A stretch of DNA of 55,135 nt, taken from assembly GCA_964629645.1 (NCBI GenBank), contig CAZVSU010000004.1, forward strand, positions 1-55,135, in the 5' to 3' direction. This stretch comes from JAAKFL01 sp964629645. GTDB taxonomy: Bacteria; Chlamydiota; Chlamydiia; Chlamydiales; SLFE01. The translations under genes were made by a program, and so were the position numbers. Positions 16,129 through 25,858 of the stretch are shown piece after piece; positions within the stretch are counted from its first letter, which is position 1, and each line of letters begins with the position of its first letter. The notes under the pieces are model-generated. The model had not been told where the DNA came from, ran no database searches, and saw only the letters and a list, made by a program, of their open reading frames with translations.

Positions 16129-17883
16129 ATGGAACCATTAAGACACGTTGGTGACATCTTAAAAAGACTGGGTGATCACCCTTCCAAATCAGACGCCTTT
16201 GCCTTCTGGAAAGGCGATGGCTGGCAAACGATTTCAACCGAAGAATTCATCGATTATGTGAAAAATGCCGCAGTCGGCCTTCGCGCGCTGGGGTTAAAAA
16301 AAGGGGACCGCGTCGGCTTATATGCGAAATCGTCTCCATTTTGGCTCATCGCCGATCTCGCCATCGCGATCGCAGGAGGCGTCACCGTTCCCTTCTTTTC
16401 AAATTTATCCGAAGAGCATTTTTTGTATGAAGTGGGTGAATCCAAGCCAAAATTTATCTTTGTCGGCGACGACGAGGAGTGGGAGCTCGTCGGTCCCCAC
16501 CATCACTTGTTCGAAGCGTCCATCAAGTTGGAAAAAGATAGTGAATTCAAAGTCGATATCGACATTTGGGACGTCATCAAAAAAGGGGAAGAAGTGTGTG
16601 CCGATCAGCCCGATATGTACGAACAAGTCGAGGCGGGGCTTTCCGAAGATGATCTCGCTACCATCATCTTCACAAGCGGAAGCACAGGGTCTCCAAAGGG
16701 TGTCGAACTGACACATAAAAATTTGGTCTGTATTGTGCATTTCAACGAATTCGACTGGAGAGAGGATGATCTTTTCTTAAGCATTCTTCCCCTCGCTCAT
16801 ATTTTTGCCAAACAAATCAACTACATAACGCTCGCATGGGGAATCAAAACGTATTTTCTCAACGATATGACAAAAGTCAAGGATGCGGCTCAAGAGATTC
16901 ATCCCACACTCATGATTGTCGTGCCGCGGCTGCTTGAGAAAATCTACTCCGCTATGCTCAGTAAAGTCGAATCTGCCGGTTACATGAAAAGGGCGTTTGG
17001 CCTTTGGGCCTTCGATCTGACAAATCGTCAAGGAGGGCTTTATAAATGGCTGATGCACCCGATTGCCGATCGGCTCGTCTATTCTCAATTGAGGGATGCG
17101 CTCGGCAATAATCTCAGAGTTGTGCTCTCCGGAGGCGCCGCTTTGAATCCCCAGCTGCACCGCTTTTATCTGGATATCGGCGTTCCTGTCATTCAGGGGT
17201 GGGGCATGACCGAAGTGTCGACACCCGCTGTGAATCGGCTTCATTCGCAAAAAATCGGCACTTGCGGTCCTCCTTTGCCGGGCATTCAATTCCGCGTCAG
17301 CTCCAAAGGAGAGATTCTTGTCAAAGGCCCGACGGTGATGCGCGGCTACACCAACAATCCGCAGGCGACAGCTCTTGCCATTGACTCCGACGGTTGGTTC
17401 CACACCGGCGACAACGGCTCAATCGATGAAGATGGCCATATCGTCATTAAGGGAAGGATCAACGAATCGTTCAAAACAGCGCAAGGCGAATATGTCGTCC
17501 CTGTTCCGATCGAACAGCAAATATGCCAGGCTCCCCTCATCGATATGGCGATGATCATCGGAGAAGGACAAGCCTATGCCTCTGTGCTCTTATTTCCCGA
17601 TTTCGGCGTGCTCAATAGTTTAAAGCGGCTCCACGGGCAAGAACATCAGTCCGACGAGCAGTTTTTAAAATCCAAATTTGTTATAGGGGAAATGGAGGCC
17701 ATGCTGCAAGAACTCAACGCGAATTTAAATCATTGGGAACAAGTGCATGATTACCGCTTTATCCTGGATCCCCCTTCGATAGAACGAGGGGAAATGACGC
17801 CGACGATGAAGTTGAGACGCAAAAAAATCAGCGAGAGGTACCAACATTTGATTTCTGAGATCTATTCACGGGAGGCTGCATGA
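16129..17883 (+). CDS. fadD: Long-chain fatty acid-CoA ligase
   Basis: AMP-forming acyl-CoA synthetase (about 584 aa) of the FAA1/FadD15 type. It carries the ATP-binding TSGSTGSPKGVELTH motif, GWGMTEVS, the DGWFHTGDNG block and a KGRINESFKTAQGEYVVP hinge. It would activate host or membrane fatty acids for the two oxidation genes that follow. GAGAGGTGG precedes ATG 16129; an upstream in-frame extension to 16006 adds about 41 residues without family similarity and is rejected. The stop overlaps the start of the thiolase gene. Confidence 0.92.
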   Translation: MEPLRHVGDILKRLGDHPSKSDAFAFWKGDGWQTISTEEFIDYVKNAAVGLRALGLKKGDRVGLYAKSSPFWLIADLAIAIAGGVTVPFFSNLSEEHFLYEVGESKPKFIFVGDDEEWELVGPHHHLFEASIKLEKDSEFKVDIDIWDVIKKGEEVCADQPDMYEQVEAGLSEDDLATIIFTSGSTGSPKGVELTHKNLVCIVHFNEFDWREDDLFLSILPLAHIFAKQINYITLAWGIKTYFLNDMTKVKDAAQEIHPTLMIVVPRLLEKIYSAMLSKVESAGYMKRAFGLWAFDLTNRQGGLYKWLMHPIADRLVYSQLRDALGNNLRVVLSGGAALNPQLHRFYLDIGVPVIQGWGMTEVSTPAVNRLHSQKIGTCGPPLPGIQFRVSSKGEILVKGPTVMRGYTNNPQATALAIDSDGWFHTGDNGSIDEDGHIVIKGRINESFKTAQGEYVVPVPIEQQICQAPLIDMAMIIGEGQAYASVLLFPDFGVLNSLKRLHGQEHQSDEQFLKSKFVIGEMEAMLQELNANLNHWEQVHDYRFILDPPSIERGEMTPTMKLRRKKISERYQHLISEIYSREAA

Positions 17884-19151
17884 GGGAGCGCGTCGCAATT
17901 GTAGAGGGGGTCCGCACTCCTTTCTGCAAGGCAATGGGCGTATTCAAACACTTGGATGCGGACGACTTAGGAGCCTATAGCGTAAGGGAGCTTCTGCAAA
18001 GAGTTCCCTTTTCTGTTGATGAATTCGATGAAGCGATCATCGGCAATGTGATGAACCCGCCTCACGCCTTCAACGTCGGCCGTGTGATTGCGATAAAAGG
18101 AGGGCTTCCGGAAAAGGTGCCCGCGATCACCGTCAGCCGCAACTGCGCCTCGGGTATGGAGGCACTGGCTATTGCCGCTCAAAGAATCGAGCTTGGAATG
18201 GGGCAAACCTATCTTGCCGGCGGAGTTGAGTCAATGTCCCATGTGCCGATACTTTACAACGAAAAAGCGCGCAGCTGGTTCATGAAGCTTCAAAAAGCCA
18301 AAAGCGCCGGTCAGCTTCTCTCCCTTTTTTTTAAAGTGCGCCCCTCTTTTTTTAAACCTGTTGTGCCTGCGATTGCCGATCCTATATGTGACTTAACGAT
18401 GGGAGAAACGGCTGAAATTTTGTCCCGCGAGTTTCATATTTCGAGGCGCGATCAAGATGAGTTTGCCCTCAACAGCCAAAAACGGTCTTTCGAAGCGACC
18501 TCAAGCGGCCGAATGGCCGAAGAGATTCACCCGGTCCCGACAAAAAATGGGATGCAGCAATCCGACGACGGCCTAAGAGAAGGGCAAACGCTCGAGCAGC
18601 TCGCCAAGCTAAAGCCTGTGTTCAATCGCCTCACAGGAACTGTGACAGCAGGGAACTCGAGCCAAGTCACTGACGGAGCCGCTATGCTCGTCGTTATGAA
18701 AGAGTCAAAGGCAAAAGAATTAGGGATCACGCCGCTCGGTTACATGACCGGCTACGTCTCGGTTGGGTGCGATCCCGCGAGAATGGGGCTGGGCCCCGCT
18801 TATGCGACGGGAAAAATACTGCAAGAAACCAATATGTCCCTAAGTGACTTTGATTTGATCGAGATCAACGAAGCGTTTGCAGCTCAGGTTCTCGCGGTCA
18901 GAGCTGCCCTGTCCTCGGACAAATTTTGTCGAGAGAATCTCGGGCTCGATCAAGCAGTAGGCGAAATTGATTTGGAGCGGTTAAACGTCAATGGGGGGGC
19001 GATTTCTCTTGGCCATCCCCTTGGGGCTTCCGGGGCAAGAATTGTCCTGACTCTCCTCAAAGAACTCAAAATAAGAGGAAAGCAGAAGGGGCTTGCGACA
19101 CTTTGTGTCGGCGGCGGCCAAGGTCAAGCGGTCACTTTGGAGGTAGAATGA
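17880..19151 (+). CDS. fadI: Acetyl-CoA acyltransferase (3-ketoacyl-CoA thiolase)
   Basis: Cleaves 3-ketoacyl-CoA with CoA to acetyl-CoA and a shortened acyl-CoA. The nucleophile is Cys89 in VSRNCASGMEA; NVNGGAISLGHPLGASG supplies the His site and CVGGGQG the second cysteine. The 423-aa length and pairing with a FadJ-type protein favour FadI over FadA. GGAGG lies before the ATG, which overlaps the fadD stop (ATGA). Confidence 0.9.
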   Translation: MRERVAIVEGVRTPFCKAMGVFKHLDADDLGAYSVRELLQRVPFSVDEFDEAIIGNVMNPPHAFNVGRVIAIKGGLPEKVPAITVSRNCASGMEALAIAAQRIELGMGQTYLAGGVESMSHVPILYNEKARSWFMKLQKAKSAGQLLSLFFKVRPSFFKPVVPAIADPICDLTMGETAEILSREFHISRRDQDEFALNSQKRSFEATSSGRMAEEIHPVPTKNGMQQSDDGLREGQTLEQLAKLKPVFNRLTGTVTAGNSSQVTDGAAMLVVMKESKAKELGITPLGYMTGYVSVGCDPARMGLGPAYATGKILQETNMSLSDFDLIEINEAFAAQVLAVRAALSSDKFCRENLGLDQAVGEIDLERLNVNGGAISLGHPLGASGARIVLTLLKELKIRGKQKGLATLCVGGGQGQAVTLEVE

Positions 19152-21259
19152 CAGAAAAAGCGTGGACACTCTCGCGAGATGGCGATATTGCGACATTAAC
19201 ATTCGACCTTCCCGGTGAAAAAATCAATAAATTCACAAACGCCACGATGCGCGAGTTGAACGAAGAAATCGATCAAGTGGGAACAGTCAAAGCGCTTGTC
19301 TTTCGAAGCGCGAAAAAAGGTGTCTTCATCGCAGGGGCAGACCTCACGCAGTTTGAAACTATTTTGAAATCGAAAGAAAAAGTGCGCGACGTGATCGAGG
19401 CCGGCCACGACGTTTTTGGTAAAATCGCCTCTTTGCCCTTTCCCACCGTTGCGGTCATCGACGGCGCCTGCTTGGGAGGCGGTCTCGAAATGGCTCTCGC
19501 CTGCTCTCACAGAATTGTCACCGACCACTCAAAAACATCGCTTGGGCTACCGGAAGTCTCTATCGGGGTGATCCCGGGATGGGGAGGAACGCAAAGGCTC
19601 CCCAGGCTTATCGGCCTGCAGCAAGGTTTAAAAATGATTTTGGGGAGCAAGCCAGTCGATGGAAAAAAAGCGTTCAAATTAGGGCTCGCCGACCAGATTC
19701 TCCCGCATGCTTTTCTTGAAGAAGAGCTTCCCGAAGCGATCGACAAGTGCTGCCAGGCAAAAACAAAAACTAGAAAAATGAGATGGACAGACTGGCTTTT
19801 AGAAGGCAATCCAATTGGCCGTTCGCTTATCTTTTCTCAAGCGAGAAAGAACGTCGAAAAGAAAACCAAAGGGCACTACCCAGCGCCTGTGATTGCTTTG
19901 GAGACGATCGAAAAGACAATCTCTAAGCCGCTTAGCCAAGGATTGAAAGAAGAAGTGGAGGCCTTTGTTTCTCACTCTGATAAGGGGCTTTCCATAGCGC
20001 CTCACCTCATTCGTATCTTCTTTGGCATGGAGCGGCTCAAAAAGCAAGAGACCTCCGGTGCCAAAAAAGTGAAAAGCGTGGGGGTTTTGGGGGCCGGAAC
20101 AATGGGAAGCGGTATCGCGTGGCTTGCCAGTTACCGCGGCTTGGACGTCCGCGTCAAAGACATCAACTGGGACGCGCTTGCAAACGGTTACAAGGAAATC
20201 GAACGCATTTACGGCGAGGTCAAGAAAATAAAACGTCTGCCGAAAGAGACCGTCAATCTGATGCTGCAGCGCGTCGGTTTCGGAATTGACGACGAAGGTT
20301 TCAGTCAACAAGACTTAGTGATTGAAGCGGCAACAGAAAATCTCGATTTAAAGAAAAAGCTGTTTAACGAGCTGGAAAAACGTCTTGCCCCCGATGCCTT
20401 AATTGCTTCGAATACCTCATCTTTAACGATCGAAGAGATGGCAAGCGGGATGGCCCATCCAGAACGATTTGTCGGCATGCACTTTTTTAATCCCGTGAAT
20501 CGCATGCCCCTTGTCGAGATAGTGGCCGGGCCTAAAACATCGAAAGAGTCGGTCGATCGGGCGGTTAAAGCCTGCCTTGACTGGAAGAAAATTCCGATTG
20601 TTGTCGGCGACTGCGCCGGCTTTTTGGTCAATCGTATTTTCGCTGTCCAGGCCAATGAGGTGATGCATCTTTTACAAGAGGGCATCGGCATGGGAAGGCT
20701 CGATCATATTTGTAAAAAATTCGGCTGGCCGATGGGCCCGTTCGTTCTTGCAGATACTGTCGGAAACGATGTCGGCTATAAAGTGTTTAAAGAACTTGAA
20801 AAAGCGTACGGCGAAAGGATGAAGGTTCCTGAGATTGCAATTCAAATGGCCGATCAGGGCTTGGCAGGAAAAAAATCGGGTGAGGGCTTTTATCTTTACA
20901 ACGGCAAAACCCAAAAACCGAATCCCAAAGTCGATGAAATCTTGAAAACGATTGGTGTCGGAGATGCCGAGTATACAGATGCGGAGATGCTCGATCGAAT
21001 CATCGCTGTGATGCTCAATGAAGCGTGCCGGTGTCTAGAAGAAAACATCATTGACTCCCACACTCATCTCGACATGGCCATGATTTTGGGGACTGGATTT
21101 CCCCCTTTCCGAGGCGGCTTGCTCGCCTATTCCAACGAACGAGGGATTAAGGATCTCGTCGGTGAAATGAAAGAGCTTGAAATCAAGCATGGCCAACGCT
21201 TTAAGCCGTGCTCTCTTGTGAATGAAATGGCAGAAAAAAACCTCAAATTTGATGTTTAG
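19148..21259 (+). CDS. fadJ: Multifunctional enoyl-CoA hydratase / 3-hydroxyacyl-CoA dehydrogenase
   Basis: About 703 aa. The N-terminal crotonase domain has GVFIAGADL, GACLGGGLEMALACSHR and GLPEVSIGVIPGWGGTQRLPR. From about residue 310 an NAD Rossmann loop GVLGAGTMGSGIA opens the dehydrogenase domain, followed by SNTSSL, HFFNPVNRMPLVEIV and a C-terminal MILGTGFPPFRGG repeat. It does the hydration and oxidation steps of beta-oxidation. The start ATG overlaps the thiolase stop; a longer ORF start at 19103 lies inside the thiolase gene and is rejected. Confidence 0.95.
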   Translation: MTEKAWTLSRDGDIATLTFDLPGEKINKFTNATMRELNEEIDQVGTVKALVFRSAKKGVFIAGADLTQFETILKSKEKVRDVIEAGHDVFGKIASLPFPTVAVIDGACLGGGLEMALACSHRIVTDHSKTSLGLPEVSIGVIPGWGGTQRLPRLIGLQQGLKMILGSKPVDGKKAFKLGLADQILPHAFLEEELPEAIDKCCQAKTKTRKMRWTDWLLEGNPIGRSLIFSQARKNVEKKTKGHYPAPVIALETIEKTISKPLSQGLKEEVEAFVSHSDKGLSIAPHLIRIFFGMERLKKQETSGAKKVKSVGVLGAGTMGSGIAWLASYRGLDVRVKDINWDALANGYKEIERIYGEVKKIKRLPKETVNLMLQRVGFGIDDEGFSQQDLVIEAATENLDLKKKLFNELEKRLAPDALIASNTSSLTIEEMASGMAHPERFVGMHFFNPVNRMPLVEIVAGPKTSKESVDRAVKACLDWKKIPIVVGDCAGFLVNRIFAVQANEVMHLLQEGIGMGRLDHICKKFGWPMGPFVLADTVGNDVGYKVFKELEKAYGERMKVPEIAIQMADQGLAGKKSGEGFYLYNGKTQKPNPKVDEILKTIGVGDAEYTDAEMLDRIIAVMLNEACRCLEENIIDSHTHLDMAMILGTGFPPFRGGLLAYSNERGIKDLVGEMKELEIKHGQRFKPCSLVNEMAEKNLKFDV

Positions 21260-21290
21260 GTTTTTTCGCTGACCCGCTATATTGAACGGG

Positions 21291-23735
21291 ATGAATCAAG
21301 AGTTTAACGAAAAGCTCGCACGTTTCAAGGATTCCGCAAGTCTTTTGAAGCAATCGTTGCATGGTTTGGAAAAAGAGTGTTTACGGGTGATTCCAGGCGG
21401 GAAGCTGTCGCAGCACCCCCACCCAAAACATCTCGGCTCCGCTTTGATGCATCCCTTCATCAGCACCGATTTTTCCGAGGCTCAGCTCGAGCTGATCGCA
21501 CCCCCCTTTTTCTCTGAAGAGGCCGTCTTCAATTTCATGGCTTGTCTTCATCGCTACCTCTATCAGCGATTGGGAGAGGAGGCTCTTTGGCCGTTTAGCG
21601 CCCCGTGCCGGCTCGAAAATAACATCCCGATCGCTCAGTACGGATCTTCGGTGTTTGCCCATGAAAAAGAGCTCTATCGGCGGGGCCTTCACTTTCGGTA
21701 CGGCAGCGAGATGCAAGCGCTTTCCGGCGTTCACTACAATTTTTCTTTTTCCGACAAATTGGCAGCTCTTTTGGGAGATCCCTCAGAACTTTATCTTGGG
21801 ATCGCCCGTAACTATCTGCGATATGGATGGTTGGTGACCTACCTTTATGGCGCGTCTCCCGTCTACGATGCGTCATTTTTCGACGCCTTGCCAAAAGGGA
21901 TCGAAACGCTTAGCAACCGAACAGTCGGGGGACAATACGCGACGTCGCTTCGCATGAGCCAGCACGGATATTACAGCAAGCTTCAGACTCAAGTGGGCGT
22001 CAGCTATGATTCTCTTTCCGCTTATATCCGCGATCTCGAATATGCGATCAGCACGCCGTCGGCTGCTTGGGCAGAGATAGCAAAAAGAGATCAGATCAAT
22101 GACCACATCATCCAAATAGAGGCCGAGCACTACTCGCGCATCAGACCAAAGCCCTCGCCAAACTTTAGGCTTCGTCCGGTAGACGCGCTTAAAGAACAGG
22201 GGATTCGATACGTCGAAGTGCGAGGTCTTGATCTCGATCCTTTTTCTGCCGTTGGGATCACCGCAGACACGATGATGTTTCTTCATATGTTTCTGATACT
22301 GTGTACACTAAAAGAGAGCCGTCCTCTTAATCAAGAGGAACAAAAACATCTGACCACGAATCAAAATCTCGTCGCGATGGAAGGAAGGCGGCCGCTTCTA
22401 AAAATGCAGTTCAATGGTCAAGAACGGGAGTTGAAAACGTGGGCTGACAAGCTGCTGACAGAGATGGAACCGGTCGCAACGCTTTTAGACCAAACGTTTG
22501 ACTCGAGCCGCTACAGCGCGGTTCTTCAGGACCAAAGATTAAAAGTTGACGATCCCGACAAGACACCTTCGGCGGCTGTTTTTGAAAAATCGCTTCTGTC
22601 CTCTTTTTGCGATTACGGTTCCTCACTTGCGAGGCAGTATCGGGAGAGTGAAATCGGCAAGGGCTGTCCGGACGCATTTTTAGATAAACTTGATCTTTTG
22701 GCAAAGGACTCCCTTGAAAAGCAGCACTTATTAGAACAGCACGACGATTTTATTTTGAAAGGATACGAAGACCTCGAATTGTCGACCCAGGCTGTTTTGA
22801 GAGAGGCCTTCAAGAGGGGAATCGAAGTGGATGCGCTGGACCGTCAAAAACATCTTTTTCGATTGAAAAAAGGCCATCGCGTTGAAATCATCAAGAATGC
22901 GACCATGACAAGTCGTGATTCCTTGATTTCTTACTTCCTGATGGAAAACAAAGAGGCCTCCAAAAAAATTCTAGCCGAACACGGTCTTACAGTCCCAAAA
23001 AGCGTCCTTTTTACCAGCCTTGAAGACGCGATAGAGGCCTTTGAGACCTTCAGCAGAAAGAAGGTCGTTGTCAAGCCCAACGAAACTAACTACGGAATCG
23101 GTGTGACAACTGTTGAGGCCGATTCCAGGGATCGCTATATCGAAGCCCTTAGCCAGGCCTTTCGACATGGCGACGAGGTCATGATCGAAGACTTTATAAA
23201 AGGTGATGAGTACCGTTTCTTAGTGATCGACGACAAAATGGCCGCAGTTTGCAAGCGAATTCCGGCCAATATCGTAGGAGATGGGCTGCATACCGTCGCT
23301 CAGCTTATCGACCAAAAAAACCGCGATCCAAAAGCCTACAAAGTCCCAAAATATAGTTTGCGAACGGGAGAGGAAGAGCGTTTGGTTTTGGAGCGCCAAG
23401 GCCTTAACTTCGAGTCGATTCCAAAAGAGGGAGCGCGCATTTTCATCCGAGACAACAGCAACGTCTCAACAGGCGGTGATTCGATCGACTGTACAGACAG
23501 CGTCCACAAAGGCTACGCTAAGATAGCGCTTGAGGCTGCAAGGGCCGTCGGAGCCGTTTTTTGCGGCGTCGACATCATGATCGAAGATCCCCACAGTGAC
23601 CCTACCTCCGAAAACTACGGAATCATCGAAGTCAATTTCAACCCCGCGCTTTGGATTCACCGTTATCCGACAGAAGGATCAAAACAATACGTGGAAAAAG
23701 CTGTTCTTGATGCTCTAGGGTTTTACGAAACGTAA
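21291..23735 (+). CDS. gshF: Bifunctional glutamate-cysteine ligase / glutathione synthetase
   Basis: About 814 aa. The first two thirds resemble proteobacterial-type GshA: GLEKECLRV, the FSEAQLELI segment, GVHYNFS and RYVEVRGLDLDPF. The C-terminal third is an ATP-grasp domain with VVKPNETNYGIGVTTV, the IEDFIKGDEYRFLVIDD block and GVDIMIEDP near the end, which is the GshF/GshAB architecture. It would make glutathione from glutamate, cysteine and glycine in one protein. ATG 21291 is preferred to an upstream TTG; the ribosome site is weak. Confidence 0.93.
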   Translation: MNQEFNEKLARFKDSASLLKQSLHGLEKECLRVIPGGKLSQHPHPKHLGSALMHPFISTDFSEAQLELIAPPFFSEEAVFNFMACLHRYLYQRLGEEALWPFSAPCRLENNIPIAQYGSSVFAHEKELYRRGLHFRYGSEMQALSGVHYNFSFSDKLAALLGDPSELYLGIARNYLRYGWLVTYLYGASPVYDASFFDALPKGIETLSNRTVGGQYATSLRMSQHGYYSKLQTQVGVSYDSLSAYIRDLEYAISTPSAAWAEIAKRDQINDHIIQIEAEHYSRIRPKPSPNFRLRPVDALKEQGIRYVEVRGLDLDPFSAVGITADTMMFLHMFLILCTLKESRPLNQEEQKHLTTNQNLVAMEGRRPLLKMQFNGQERELKTWADKLLTEMEPVATLLDQTFDSSRYSAVLQDQRLKVDDPDKTPSAAVFEKSLLSSFCDYGSSLARQYRESEIGKGCPDAFLDKLDLLAKDSLEKQHLLEQHDDFILKGYEDLELSTQAVLREAFKRGIEVDALDRQKHLFRLKKGHRVEIIKNATMTSRDSLISYFLMENKEASKKILAEHGLTVPKSVLFTSLEDAIEAFETFSRKKVVVKPNETNYGIGVTTVEADSRDRYIEALSQAFRHGDEVMIEDFIKGDEYRFLVIDDKMAAVCKRIPANIVGDGLHTVAQLIDQKNRDPKAYKVPKYSLRTGEEERLVLERQGLNFESIPKEGARIFIRDNSNVSTGGDSIDCTDSVHKGYAKIALEAARAVGAVFCGVDIMIEDPHSDPTSENYGIIEVNFNPALWIHRYPTEGSKQYVEKAVLDALGFYET

Positions 23736-23800
23736 AAGTCTTAAGACGCCGATCGCATCAAATGATTGATTGATTTCGCCGCAAACGATAAGGTGAAGGG

Positions 23801-24379
23801 ATGAGTCAATTAAATGTTTACCTTTGCCGGCATGGGGAGACCGAATGGTCCCATTCCGGCCAACACACAAGTTTTACCGACATTCCCTTGACGGCAAATG
23901 GTGAGCGGCAGGCAGAAAAACTCAAAAAACGGCTTGAACAAATAGAGTTTCAATACGTTTACGTCAGCCCTCTTAAAAGAGCGAAGCAGACATGCGAAAT
24001 CGCCGGATATCTCAATGCCGCTGAAGTGGATGAGGATCTTTTCGAATGGCAGTATGGCAAATACGAAGGGCTCACCACCCCGGAAATCCGTAAAACCGAT
24101 CCAGGTTGGACGATTTTTAATCGCGGCGCTCCAGAAGGGGAGTCGATTCAAGAGGTGAGCGACCGAGCCGATCGCGTCATTGACAGAGTGCGCACGTGCA
24201 ACGGAAATGTGGCTCTGTTCTCCAGCGGTCATTTCCTACGTGCCTTGGCTGCAAGATGGTGCGGCCTCAAAGCCTCTGACGGCCGTTCTTTGGCTTTAAC
24301 GACCGGATCGCTTTGCGTCCTCTCGTACGAAAGGGATGTTCCGGTGATTGCCATGTGGAATAACACTGATTTTCTTTAA
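23801..24379 (+). CDS. Histidine phosphatase superfamily protein (SHB17-like)
   Basis: 192 residues. The RHGE catalytic tetrad starts at residue 10; the WSHSGQHTSFTDIPLT context is typical of the subgroup that includes yeast SHB17 (sedoheptulose-1,7-bisphosphatase) and many bacterial phosphoglycerate-mutase-like phosphatases. The second histidine is in SSGHFLRALAARW. A sugar-bisphosphatase activity is plausible but unproven. AAGGTGAAGGG precedes the ATG. Confidence 0.85.
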   Translation: MSQLNVYLCRHGETEWSHSGQHTSFTDIPLTANGERQAEKLKKRLEQIEFQYVYVSPLKRAKQTCEIAGYLNAAEVDEDLFEWQYGKYEGLTTPEIRKTDPGWTIFNRGAPEGESIQEVSDRADRVIDRVRTCNGNVALFSSGHFLRALAARWCGLKASDGRSLALTTGSLCVLSYERDVPVIAMWNNTDFL

Positions 24380-24422
24380 ATTAAAAATGAAGCTTGGTAA
24401 TCTTGTCGCAAAAGGTGAGATT

Positions 24423-24824
24423 ATGAAAGCACTTTGCTTTATTGCTCTTCTCGCAATTTCCATGTCTCTATTCGGCGATCATAAAGTTGCCTATACAGGG
24501 TTGACTCCCGATCAAAATCAGGCATTTGAAGATAAAATTGACCAAGCCCTTATGAAAGAGGAACTTAGAGTGAGGCAGCTCAAAGAAAAAATTGAAGAGA
24601 AGGCCAAAAAACTCCCTCCCTCCGTACAACTCGAACTTACGAAAGCTAAGTTGAATCTTGAGATCAAGACAACCCTTGCTAAAAACTATCTCCGCACCTC
24701 GATTCTTGCCAGCGAGGCGGTCAGGGAAGAGCTTGTCCGCCTCATGGATAAGAGCTCTGTCAACCTCGACGATCTGATCGCCCTTCAAAAATTGGTCAAT
24801 GAAGAAAAAAAGCAGATCAATTAG
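24423..24824 (+). CDS. Secreted small helical hypothetical protein
   Basis: 133 residues from ATG 24423, where a signal-peptide-like MKALCFIALLAISMSLFG begins and AAGGTGAG lies upstream; an earlier in-frame ATG would bury it. The mature part is almost all charged helix (EELRVRQLKEKIEEKAKKL) with coiled-coil character. No family recognised. It starts shortly after the phosphatase gene and may be cotranscribed. Confidence 0.65.
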   Translation: MKALCFIALLAISMSLFGDHKVAYTGLTPDQNQAFEDKIDQALMKEELRVRQLKEKIEEKAKKLPPSVQLELTKAKLNLEIKTTLAKNYLRTSILASEAVREELVRLMDKSSVNLDDLIALQKLVNEEKKQIN

Positions 24825-24835
24825 CAGGTTTTAAG

Positions 24836-25279
24836 ATGCTGAGAACCGATTCTGCGACCCAAAATGACACGTTTGAGTGGGAAATTCCCAAATATAGGAA
24901 TAACAAAAAAACATTCAAGCAAGCAGCTTATGAAGCGACACTTGTTTTAGTCGCCGCCTACGCCTTGTCAGTCTTTGCAAAACCCTTTCGAACGCCGCTT
25001 GTTGGGATGGCTTTCGGATTTGCCGTGACGCATATTGCCATTTATACAAATACCATTTATATTTGTGTCGTTAAATTGAGCGAAACCCCTTTGGGACAAA
25101 AGATTCTTCTGGATCACAAATTGACTGTCATCATGCTTATTTTTTCCTTTGTTCTCGCCGAGCAGCTTTGGGTTGTCTCGCTTGTTTTTTCGGTGGTATG
25201 CGGTATTGAAGCGCGTTTTATCAGCACCGGATTTTATTCCGGATTCGGCACGACTTGGAAGAAAATATGGTCTCATTAA
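24836..25279 (+). CDS. Hypothetical membrane protein
   Basis: 147 residues, not recognised. Three or four hydrophobic segments lie between residues 30 and 130, after a polar N-terminus. It ends inside the start region of the first marC gene, so the two are probably cotranscribed and translationally coupled. Confidence 0.6.
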   Translation: MLRTDSATQNDTFEWEIPKYRNNKKTFKQAAYEATLVLVAAYALSVFAKPFRTPLVGMAFGFAVTHIAIYTNTIYICVVKLSETPLGQKILLDHKLTVIMLIFSFVLAEQLWVVSLVFSVVCGIEARFISTGFYSGFGTTWKKIWSH

Positions 25280-25848
25280 GCCTTGCTTTAACCTTCTTTA
25301 TCGTCGCAAATCCACTTGGGAATAGTCCTGCGATATTAGCTCTGATCAAAGACTACGACTTTAACAAACAGAAAAAATTGATGTTCCGCGAGTCGGTATT
25401 TGCCTTATTTTTAGCTCTTTTTTTTCAATTTTTCGGGGAAGTTTTTCTCGGCGTGATTCGCGTTGAGCCCTATTCCTTGTCGTACTGCGGGGGTATACTT
25501 CTTTTTTTGGTCGCCTTGAGTATGATTTTCCCCATCCCACCTGATGAAGCTGCCGAATCCAAAACAGAACCCTATTTTGTCCCGATAGCGACTCCTTTGA
25601 TATCAGGGCCCGGACTGATGACTGTGATCATGGCCAAGGCTCAAGAGCAGCCCGACTGGTGGATCGTCACACTGGCAGTCCTTGTGGCCTGGATCCCGAT
25701 CACCCTCACTCTTGTGGGAAGTCCCTTACTTCAAAAAGTATTGAAAAGAAGAGGAATGATTGCCTTGGAACAGTTAATGGGGATGATCCTCATGCTCATT
25801 TCCATCGAAATGATCGTATCAGGAACAGCGCTTTACTTAAATTCTTGA
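25267..25848 (+). CDS. MarC family integral membrane protein (copy 1)
   Basis: About 193 residues with six membrane segments and the MarC pattern FFIVANPLGNSPAILALIKDY, with PIATPLISGPGLMT in the middle and a GLITT-like GMIALEQLMGMILMLIS end. MarC proteins are of unknown function; the multidrug resistance link of the name has been withdrawn for E. coli MarC. ATG 25267 is preferred to the in-frame TTG 12 bases earlier. Confidence 0.85.
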   Translation: MVSLSLALTFFIVANPLGNSPAILALIKDYDFNKQKKLMFRESVFALFLALFFQFFGEVFLGVIRVEPYSLSYCGGILLFLVALSMIFPIPPDEAAESKTEPYFVPIATPLISGPGLMTVIMAKAQEQPDWWIVTLAVLVAWIPITLTLVGSPLLQKVLKRRGMIALEQLMGMILMLISIEMIVSGTALYLNS

Positions 25849-25858
25849 AGGAGATGTC

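Noticed and set aside
19799..20311. 170-codon minus-strand frame opposite fadJ
   Set aside because: Shadow of the coding frame of fadJ; no ribosome site or plausible protein.
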